Shown here piece after piece: positions 26,078 through 35,900 of a stretch of DNA of 64,000 bases (its first letter is position 1; the number at the start of each line of letters is the position of its first letter). The notes below the pieces were generated by a model. It made no database searches, was not told the DNA's origin, and saw only the letters and a list, made by a program, of their open reading frames with translations. The translations under genes and the position numbers were made by a program. The stretch spans positions 17,838-81,837 of the forward strand of contig JACPZX010000011.1 in assembly GCA_016195325.1 (NCBI GenBank), written 5' to 3'. The DNA is from Acidobacteriota bacterium. Its GTDB lineage: Bacteria; Acidobacteriota; Polarisedimenticolia; JACPZX01.

Positions 26078-26911
26078 ATGTCTCCAATCCCTCGCGAAGC
26101 CCTCGAGTCGGCCCTGCTCGGGACGCTCGCCGAACTGCGGCGGCAGCACGGCGAGGCTCCGCTCGAGCGCGTGGGCGAGTTCGTTCGCATGGTGCTCGGG
26201 AGGGCCCCACGTCCCGTGGGCGATCCCCTTCAGCGCCCCGAGCTGTACTTCTTCCCGGGGCTCGACGATCGCGCCTGGCCCGACGAGGTGGTCCCCTGGA
26301 TGCCACGGCTCGAGGCAGGGTTCGCCGCGGTCCGGAAGGAGCTCGACGGCCTGATCGCGTCCCGGGCGGAATTCGTCCCGTACGTCCACGGAGACGGCCG
26401 CTCCTATCGCGCCGAGAAATTCCGGATCGCGCCGCAATCAGGGCAGTGGACCGTCTACGATCTGCACGAACCTTCCGCCGAGGAGCGTTGTCCCGGAACG
26501 GTGGGCCTCCTCCGCGACATCTTCCGCTACGATCTCGGCGAGCCGGTCACCGCGCAGTTCTCCGCGCTTCGCCCCGGCGCGCGGATCGCCCCCCACTGCG
26601 GCGCCGCCAACTTCTTCCTCACGGCTCACCTGGGCGTCATCGTGCCTCCCGGTTGCCTCATCCGGGTCGGAGCGGAGAGCCGGAGCTGGGTGGAGGGGAG
26701 AGGGCTCGTCTTCAACGACTCGTTCGAGCACGAGGTGAGGCACGACGGCGACTCGCAGCGGGTCGTCCTCATCGCGAGGTACTGGCATCCCGCGTTGTCA
26801 GCGGTCGAGATCGAGGCCGTCGGGACCCTTCACGGACAGGTGATCGAGGCGGCGGGAGGGACCGAGGAGAGCCAGCGGGCCGCCCTCGCCGCCCTTCGCG
26901 GCGTGGGGTGA
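26078..26911 (+). CDS. Aspartyl/asparaginyl beta-hydroxylase-family Fe(II)/2-oxoglutarate dioxygenase
   Basis: A 277-residue protein matching the AspH fold (PF05118-type). The motif order is ARIAPHCGAANFFLTAHLGV (His173, His184), IRVGAESRSWVEG, VFNDSFEHEVRHDG (His218) and RVVLIARYWHP (Arg228). His173 and His218 are the two iron ligands; this family lacks the usual carboxylate. Arg228 should bind 2-oxoglutarate. ATG 26078 starts the conserved part, although the frame is open far upstream. It converges on the NRPS operon (36 bp between stops). Relatives hydroxylate Asp or Asn side chains in proteins, and some act in peptide natural product clusters. No Asp-specific A domain was recognised here, so the link to the NRPS is only positional. 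Confidence 0.88.
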   Translation: MSPIPREALESALLGTLAELRRQHGEAPLERVGEFVRMVLGRAPRPVGDPLQRPELYFFPGLDDRAWPDEVVPWMPRLEAGFAAVRKELDGLIASRAEFVPYVHGDGRSYRAEKFRIAPQSGQWTVYDLHEPSAEERCPGTVGLLRDIFRYDLGEPVTAQFSALRPGARIAPHCGAANFFLTAHLGVIVPPGCLIRVGAESRSWVEGRGLVFNDSFEHEVRHDGDSQRVVLIARYWHPALSAVEIEAVGTLHGQVIEAAGGTEESQRAALAALRGVG

Positions 26912-26947
26912 TCGCCTCCGGCCGTCGGGGTCTCAGGGGGGCGGTCC

Positions 26948-29900
26948 TCAGCGTGCGGCGCGGTCGGCGCGATCGAGCCAGCCGCGCAGGAGCTCCGCGA
27001 CCGCACGGACCGCAGGCTCGCGGACGAGGTCGAAATGATCTCCCGCGACATCGTGAATCTCGAGGCCGCCGGCGGCGATCGAGCTCCACCCCAGGGTCGG
27101 ATCCTCGGGCTCGACGCCGTCCGCGGCGGCCCGGATGAGGAGCGCGCGGCCGCGGAACGTGCCGGGCCTGTGGCGCGCGAGCGATTCGAGGTGCCCGCGG
27201 AACAGGGCTTCGGCCTGCAAGCGCGAGGTGTCGTCCGGCGGCCAGGCGAGCATCTCCGGCGCGAGGAGCCCGGGCGGCGACGACCCGTCCCCGCCGCCCT
27301 TCGCGGATTCACCGGTCGGCGCGTGGGCGTCGACGAGCGCGACGAGCGCTTCGCCGGCGCCTCCCCGGGAGAGGGCTCCGGCGATCTCGAGCGCCAGCAC
27401 CCCTCCGAACGACCAGCCCGCGAGGCGGTAGGGGCCGGAAGGCTGCGCCCGACGCACCTCCCGCGCGTAGCGCTCGGCCATCTCGGCGAGAGAGGGCGCG
27501 ACCTCGCCGTTTCCCGTGAGGGCTCCGGACTCGAGGCCGAGAATCCGGCGACCGGCTCCGAGACGACGGACGAGCGGCGCGTAGCTCATCAGATCGCCCC
27601 CGATCCCGTGGGCGAGCCATAGCGGGGGCGTCTTTCCGGCCGGCTGGAGCTCGACGATGCGCGGCGAGGAGCGCGAGGCTCCGCTCCGGGCTCCGTCGAA
27701 CGCCCTCGCCGTCGCCCCCGAGGCGGATTCGGACTCGCGAAGCGACGCGGCGAGGGCGGCGATGGTGTCGTGCTGGAAGAACGAGGCGATCGGAAGGCGC
27801 ACACCGATTTCCCGCTCAATCCGGGCGGCCAGCCGGACGGCGAGCAGCGAGTGTCCCCCGAGATCGAAGAACGAGCTCAGGACTCCCACCTGCTGAATTC
27901 CGAGGAGCTCCGACCAGATCCGCGCGAGCGACCGCTCGAGCGGGTCGCGCGGCGGGATCCCCTTCGTTGCGTCGTCCGCCTCGACCGGCATCGCCGCCAG
28001 CGCTCGTCGATCGAGCTTGCCCGTCCCGGTGCGCGGGAGCGGGCCGCCGCGGACGATGACGCCGGGGACCATCGCCGCCGGGAGCCGCGCCGCCGCGAAT
28101 CGACGCAGGTCGGCGATCTCGATCCGCTCCCCGTCGCGCGGGGCGACGAAAGCCGCCAGGATCGCCTCGCCCGCGGCGGCGGGGCGCGCCACCACCGCGG
28201 CCTCCGCGACCGCAGGGTGAGACGCGAGCACCGCCTCGACCTCCTCCGCTTCGACGCGGACGCCTCGGATCTTCACCTGTCCGTCGCGCCGCCCGAGGAA
28301 CTCGATCGTGCCGTCGGGAAGCCGTCTCCCGACGTCGCCTGTCAGATAGAGCCGCGAGCCGTCGTCCGCGAACGGATCGGGGACGAAGCGTTCGGCGGTT
28401 CGATCGGGGAGGTTCAGGTACCCGCGCGCGACGCCGGCGCCGCCGACGGCGATCTGCCCGGACACGCAGAAAGGAGCCGGCTCCATCCGGCCGTCGAGAA
28501 TGTGGACGCGAGCTCCGGGGATGGGGCGGCCGATCGAAACTCTCGCGCGGGGTCGCCGGTCGCGGACCTCGTGGACGGTGCTCCAGACCGTGGCCTCCGT
28601 GGGGCCGTACTCATTGAAGAGCCGCGAGCCTGGAAGCCTCGCCTCGTGCCGGACGACGAGCTCCGCCGGACACGCTTCCCCGGCCACGATTGCCGTGCGA
28701 AGCGAGTCGAGCTCGCCGCCGGACGCCGCCTCGAGCAGCGCGTCGTAGAGCGCCGGTATCCCGAGGAAGTGCGAGGCGCGGTGACGGGCGATCAAGCGGG
28801 CGAGCGCCGGCGGATCGGACACCTCGTCGTCCGCCGCGACGATCAGCGCGCCGCCGTCGAGGAGCGTCCAGAAGATCCCGGCGACGGACGAATCGAAGGC
28901 GAACGACGGGACGAGGACGAAGCGGTCGACCGGCTCGCGGTAGACGTCGGCGCGGGCCGCGGTGGAATGGAGGAGCCCGGCGTGAGTCACCTCGACCCCC
29001 TTCGGCCGGCCGGTCGACCCGCTGGTGTACAGGACGTATGCGAGATCGCCGGGACGCACTGCGGTGCCGCGCCCCTCCCGCGCCCCGCCAGAAGCCGGAG
29101 GTCCGTCGAGGACGAAGATCGGCGGACCGCGGCGCGGCAGGCGGCCGGTCGCCGCCGAGGTCGCGAGCACGACCGCGGGGCGCGCGTCCTCGAGGACGGC
29201 CGCGATGCGCGCTTCGGGCCAGGCGGGGTCGATCGGCACGTACGCGCCGCCAGACCGGAGCGTGCCGAGGATTCCCACCACCATCTCGACGGATCGTCCG
29301 GAGCAGACCGCGACGAGCGACCTCCGCACGGCGTCCATCGCGCGGAGCCGTTCCGAAAGGATCCCGCTGCGTTCCTCGAGCTCGCGGTAGGTCAGGCGCT
29401 CATTCCGGAAGGCGACGGCGAGGGCGTCGGGAATCGCGCGCGCGCGGTCCACCAGGCGCTCGTGGAGCGGCATCCACGGCCCGCTCCCGATCCCTCCGTT
29501 CAGGGCGACCCCCCAGCTCGTGGCGGCCGCGCGGACGAGCTCCTGGCGCTCCTCGTCCGTCGAGAGGGCCAGCTCCGAGAGGCGTCGTGAAGGGGTCGAC
29601 GCGATCGACGGCAGGAGCCTCCCGAACTGCCCCGCGAGCGCACGCATCGTCGCGGCGTCGAAGAGATCGGTGCTGTACTCCAGCATACCCGCCACCTCCC
29701 CCTCCGATTCGGCGAGCGAGAGGGTGAGATCGAACTTCGACGTCGCGGGATCGAGGTCGAGGAACGTCGCGGATATCCCCGGGAAGCCGGGCGCTGCGCT
29801 CGCCGCGCGCTGGAAAGCAAACATGACCTGGAAGAGGGGCTGACGGCTCAGATCTCGGGCGGGTCGAAGCTCCTCCACGATCCTCTCGAACGGAACCTCC

Positions 29901-32900
29901 TGTCGCTCGAACGCCTCGATCGCCCCCCGCCTGACGCGCGTGAGAAGTTCCGTGAACGGGGGATCTCCGGAGAGATCCCCCCGGAGCGGGAGCGTGTTCG
30001 CGAAGAACCCGATCGTCCCCTCGAGCTGACGGCGGGGACGTCCCGAGACGGCAGTCCCCACGCAGAAGTCGGTCTGGCCCGACCAGCGGTGGAGCAACGT
30101 CTCGAAGGCCGCCAGCAACGTCATGAAGAGCGTCGTGCCGCATGTGCGGCCCAGCTCCCGGAGCGCCGAGACGATCTGAGGATCGATCGAGACCGCGACG
30201 CGCGCCCCGCGGAAGCTGGGAAGGGCGGGACGGGGGCGGTCGGCCGGAAGATCGAGCGCCGGAGCGCCGGCCAGCGCCTCCCTCCACCACGCGATCTCCG
30301 CGTCGAGCGCGCCGCTCTCGAGCGCGCGCTGCTGCGCCGCGGCGTGATCCGCGAACCGCGAGACGGGCGCCACGAGGGGTGACGAACGGCCTTCACGCAG
30401 GGCCCCGTACAGCCCCGCCATCTCGTCGAGGAAGATCCCGGTGGACCACCCGTCCGCGACGGCGTGGTGAAAGTTGATCAGGAGGAGATGCTCGTCGTCC
30501 CCCAGGCGCGCCAGCCGCGCGCGCGCCAGAGGCCCTCGCTCGAGATCGAACGGCGCTCTCGCCTCCTCCTGCGCCAGCGCAAGCGCCTCGGTCTCCCGAC
30601 GGACGGGGTCGAGCGCGCCGAGGTCGACGAGATCCATGCGCGGGACGCCCGCCGCGGGTTCGGGGGCGTCGCCGTCGGGGGCCGGGTGGACGATCTGGAA
30701 CGGCTCCCCTGCTTCCTCCCCGAAGGTGGTCCTGAGCGGCTCGTGACGGCGCACGATCCCGTCGAACGCGCGGCGGAAGGCCGAAACGTCGAGGGATCCC
30801 CGCAGGCGAAGGGCCGCGGGCACGTTGTACACCCCGCTCCCCGGCTCCAGCCGGTCCAGGAACCACAGCCGTCGCTGGGCGAACGAGAGCGGGATCCGGC
30901 GATCGCTCGGCGCGCGCCGTTCAGCCGCGGTCGCCGACCCGTCGGACCGCGCCGGCGGCACCGGTCTCGCCGCCGCGCGAATCCTGACGGCGAGCTGCGC
31001 GATCGTCGGCGCGTCGAAGAGCGCCCCGACGCGGATGTCCGTGTCGAGCGCTTCGCGCAGGCGGGCGACGAGCTGCGTCGCGCGGATGGAGTCGCCGCCG
31101 AGCTCGAAGAAATCGTCGCGCACGCCGATCCGGTCGAGGCGGAGGACGTCCCGCCACATCGCGGCGAGGCGGATCTCCAGCGCGTCGGACGGCGGCGCGT
31201 ACGCCACCGCGAGGTGGGGGCGGTCCGGGCCGGGCGCGGGCAGGGCGCGCGTGTCGAGCTTTCCGTGCGCCGTGAGGGGGAGCGCGTCGAGCGGGACGAA
31301 CGAGGCGGGGACCATGTGCGCGGGGAGAGTCGCCTTCAGGAAGTCCCGGAGCACGGTCCCGGACACCGTGCCCCCCGCGCGCGGGACGAAGTACGCGACG
31401 AGGCGGCGATCGTCCGCCTCGTCCTCGCGCGCGACGACGGCGCTCGCCGCCACGTCCGGGTGGCCGGCGAGGGCCGACTCGATCTCACCGGTCTCGACGC
31501 GGAATCCGCGCACTTTGACCTGACGATCCGACCTCCCCAGATACTCGAGATCTCCTTCCGGCCGGCGCCGGGCCCGATCGCCGCTCCGGTACATTCTCGC
31601 TCCGGACGCGGCCGCGAACGGATCGGGGACGAACCTCTCGGCGGTCAGCTCCGGCCTGTTCAGGTATCCGCGCGCGACCCCCGAGCCCCCCACCCACAGC
31701 TCTCCGATCGCCCCCGGGGGAGTCGGCTGCCCCTCGCCGTCCAGCACGTAGGCGCGCAGATGATCGAGCGGCCTCCCGATGGCGCTGGCCCCGCCGGCCT
31801 CCACCTCGGCGCGGCGCACATCGTGCCAGGTCACGTGCACCGTCGTCTCGGTGATGCCGTACATGTTCACGAGCCGCGGCGAGCGGTCGCCGTGACGCTC
31901 GACCCAGGGGCGCAGCTTCGCCGGGTCGAGGGCCTCGCCGCCGAAGATCACCCATCGCAGAGCCTGATCGCCGCGCGGGCGCCCGGCCTCCGCGCGCATC
32001 AACTGGAGGAACGAGGAGGGAGTCTGGTTCAGCACGGTCACCCGCTCCCGCTCCAGAAGGCTCAGGAACTCCTCCGGCGATCGGCTCACGCGGTGCGGGG
32101 CGATCACGAGCCGCCCGCCGTGGAGCAGCGCCCCCCACATCTCCCAGACGGAGAAGTCGAACGAGAAAGAGTGGAAGAGCGTCCAGACATCGTCGTCCCC
32201 GAACCCGAACCGGGCCTGCGCGCTCTCCATGAGGCTCGACACGTTGGCGTGGGTCACGACGACCCCCTTGGGGACGCCCGTCGAGCCCGACGTGTAGATG
32301 ACGTACGCGGCATCGTCCGGGTGCATCGACCTCTCCCCGGCGACCTCGGCGATCCCGGCGGCCGCGGACGAAAGCTCCTCAAGAGTGACGACCTGCGTCG
32401 CCGCCGCGGTCGTGGGGAGGAGGTGCCTCGAGCCGGGTCCCGCCACCAGGACGCGGGCACGGCTGTCCTCGATCAGCCACGTGAGGCGCTCGCGCGGGTA
32501 TTCCGGATCGAGCGGCACGTAGGCCGCTCCCGCCTCGAGCACCGCCAGCGCGGCGACGGGAAGGTCCGCCGATCGCTCGAGCAGGAGCCCGACGAAGCTG
32601 CCCCTCCCGACGCCGAGCCGCCTCAGCCCCGCCGCCGCGGCGCCGGCGCGCCTCCTCAGCTCGCCGTACGTGAGTCGATCCGCGCCGGACACGACGGCCG
32701 CGGCGTCGCTCCGGCGCGAGGCCTCCCCGGCGAACCACTCGTCGAGGCGCCGCGGCGCCGTCCCCGACCGCGGGATTTCCGTCGACCCTGAGGTCGCCGC
32801 GGCGCGCTGAAGCGGGGAGAGGAGGGAGATCGAAGCGTGCGGCTCGCCGGGGGCGCGCGCCATCGACTCGAAGGCCCGCGTGAAGCAGGCGGCCGCCTCG

Positions 32901-35900
32901 CGCACGAAGCCCTCGTCAACGACGTGGGACTGGAAATCGAATGCGAGGCCGAGAGCTCCGGTCTCCTCGTCCATGTTCGCCTGCGTCGTGAGCGGGAAGT
33001 AGGTGTTCTCGTTCCCGGTCGCCTCCACGACCTCGCACCCGGTGAGCGCGTGAAGCCTCCGGTAGATGTGGAAATGGGTGAAGTTGAAGACCGTGTCGAA
33101 GAGATCCGCGCCCCCCGCGATCCGCTTGAGATCCGCCATCGGGTAGCGGCGGTAGGGGAGCATCTCGCGTTCCGCGTCGAAGGCACGCCTCACGAGATCC
33201 AGCCAGCTCCCTCCCCTCAGGTCCACGCGGAAAGGGACGAGGTTCAGGAACGGGCCGACGATCCTCTCGCCGTCCGCCGTCTCCGGGCGCCCGTTCGCAA
33301 GGAGCCCGGTCACCGGTCTCCGGGCGCCGGTCAGGTGCCCGAGCACCTTCATCTGCGCCGCCAGGAGCACGCTCTTGATCGGGACGCCGGCCTCGCGCGC
33401 GGCGCGCTTGAGGCCTTCGGCGACCCCGGGCTCGATCGGGAGATCGATCCTGAGGACGCGCGGCGGCCCCGAATGGCCGGCCGGAGCCGCACAGGGGAGC
33501 TTCCGCCTCTCCTCGAGGGCCAGCGCGCGCTCCCAGTAGCCGCGGCAGTCGACGGAGGCGATCGCCTCGCGCTCGAGAGCGACGTAGTCGCGGTACGTCG
33601 CCCGCAGCGGATCGCTCGCGGGCTCGGCCGCGCCGCCGAGGTAGAGCGTGAAGAGCTCCGTCAGCAGGGTTGCAACGCTCCAGCCGTCGAGAAAGGGCTC
33701 GCTCATCGTGAGCTGGAAGGAGCTCTCGGTTCGCAGGTGGACGTGGAACCGGAAGAGAGGAGCGCGGCTCCACTCGAACGGGCGGCGCATCTCCCCTTCG
33801 ATGAACCGGCGGATCGTCTCCTCCTGCGCCGCGGTCCCGAGGGGCCGCAGATCCACGAGCGCAAGCACGACTTCGGATTCGCGGTGCACGATCTGGAGAG
33901 GCTCGGAGAAGCCCGCGAGATCGATCGACGTGCGGAGCATCGGATGGCGCGCCGTCAGGCGGTGGAGCGCGTCCGCGAGCGCCCGCGCGTCGTAGCGCGC
34001 CCGGACGTGGAGCGAGTTGAGATAGACCGTGTAGTCCTCGCTGCGCTCGCTGTGGTATCGGAGCCCCGCCTGGAGACGCGAGAGCGGGTACGCGTCCTCG
34101 GCGCTCTCCGGGAGCCGGGCGCGATCCTCCGCCGAGACGAGACCGAAGGGCGGGGGACCGGCGGGGGCGTCGGCGGACGGGTCGATCCGTGTCGCGACGC
34201 CGGCGAGCCCGCGCAGGGTCTGGTGCCCGAACATCTGGGGGATCGAGACGGCGAGGCCGCGCTCCCGCGCCCGGCTCCGGACCTGGATGCTCCGGATGGA
34301 GTCGCCGCCGAGATCGAAGAAGTTGTCGTCCCGGCCGACCCGATCCAGCCCCAGCGCCTCGCGCCACACCTCCCCGAGGATCTCCTCGGCGCGCCCGCGT
34401 GGAGGCGCGTAGGGAACGGAGAGCGCGGGTCGCGTCCCCTCGGGCGCCGGAAGCGCCGCACGGTCGAGCTTCCCGTGCGCCGTCAGGGGGAGCCGGTCCA
34501 CCGGGACGAAGGCGCTGGGGATCATGTGCTCGGGAAGGAGCGCGCCGAGGTGAGCGCGGAGCTCGTCCACGCCGGGACCGCCCTTCGAGCCCGCCGCCAC
34601 GACGTAGGCGACGAGCCGGCGATCTTCCCCGTCGTCGTCTCGCGCGACGACGGCGCACTCGCGCACGCCGGGATGCTCCGCCAGGGCGCTCTCGATCTCT
34701 CCGCATTCCACGCGGAATCCCCGCACCTTCACCTGGTGGTCGAGGCGCCCGAGGTACTCGAGGTCTCCGCCGTCGATCCATCGCCCTCGGTCGCCGCTCC
34801 TGTACATGCGCGCCCCGGGGCGGCGCGTGAACGGGTCGGGAACGAACCGCTCGGCCGTCAGCCCGGCGCGATCGAGGTAGCCGCGCGCCACGCCGGCGCC
34901 GCCGACGTGGATCTCGCCAGGGACGCCTATCGGCGCCGGCCGGCCCGCCGCGTCGAGCACGTAGACGCGCAGGTCGGGAAGCGGCCGGCCGATCCGGCTC
35001 CCCGTCCCATCCCGCGTGTTCGCCGACCTGACCCTCCGCCACGTCACGTGCACCGTCGTCTCGGTGATCCCGTACATGTTGACGAGCCCCGGGCGCTCGT
35101 CGCCGCGCCGCGCGCACCATCCGCGCAGCATGGACGGCTCGAGCCTCTCCCCTCCGAAGATCACCCAGCGGAGGGCGAGTTCGCCCCCTCTGCGCTCCTC
35201 GTCGGCGCGCGCGAGCTGGCGGAAGGCGGAGGGGGTCTGGTTCAGCACCGTCACCCTCTCTCGAGCCAGGAGATCGTGGAACGCCTCCGGGCTGCGGGCG
35301 ATCTCGTGCGGCACGATCACCACGCGCCCGCCGGAGAGCCAGGCTCCCCACATCTCCCAGACCGAGAAATCGAACGCGGGCGAGTGGAAGAGTGTCCAGA
35401 CGTCGTCCGCGTCGAAAGCGAACAGAGGCCCGGCCGCGCGGAAAAGCCGCAGGACGTGGGCGTGGGTCACGACGACCCCCTTCGGCTTTCCGGTCGAACC
35501 CGAGGTGTAGATGACGTACGCGGCGCGCGCCGGGTCGTCCGCGGCGGGGAGATCCGATCGGCCGGGTGCAGGGGCCGGATCGCCGGGGGCGGCGTGCGCG
35601 TCGCGCGGCGGGGCGAGATCGTCCAGGATCACGGCGCGCGCGCCCGCGGGGATCGCGGCCCGCGTGGAACGGTCGCACAGGATGAGCCGCGCGCGGCTGT
35701 CCTCGATCAGATAGCGGAGGCGCCCGGCGGGGTATTCCGGATCCATGGGGACGTAGGCGCCCCCCGCCTTCAGGATGCCGAGCACGCCGGCCGCGATGGT
35801 GAGGGAGCGCCCGACGCAGAGGCCGACGCGCACCTCCGGCCCCACTCCCTCCGCGCGCAGCGTCGAGGCGATCGCCTCGGCCCTTGCCTCGAGCGCCGCG

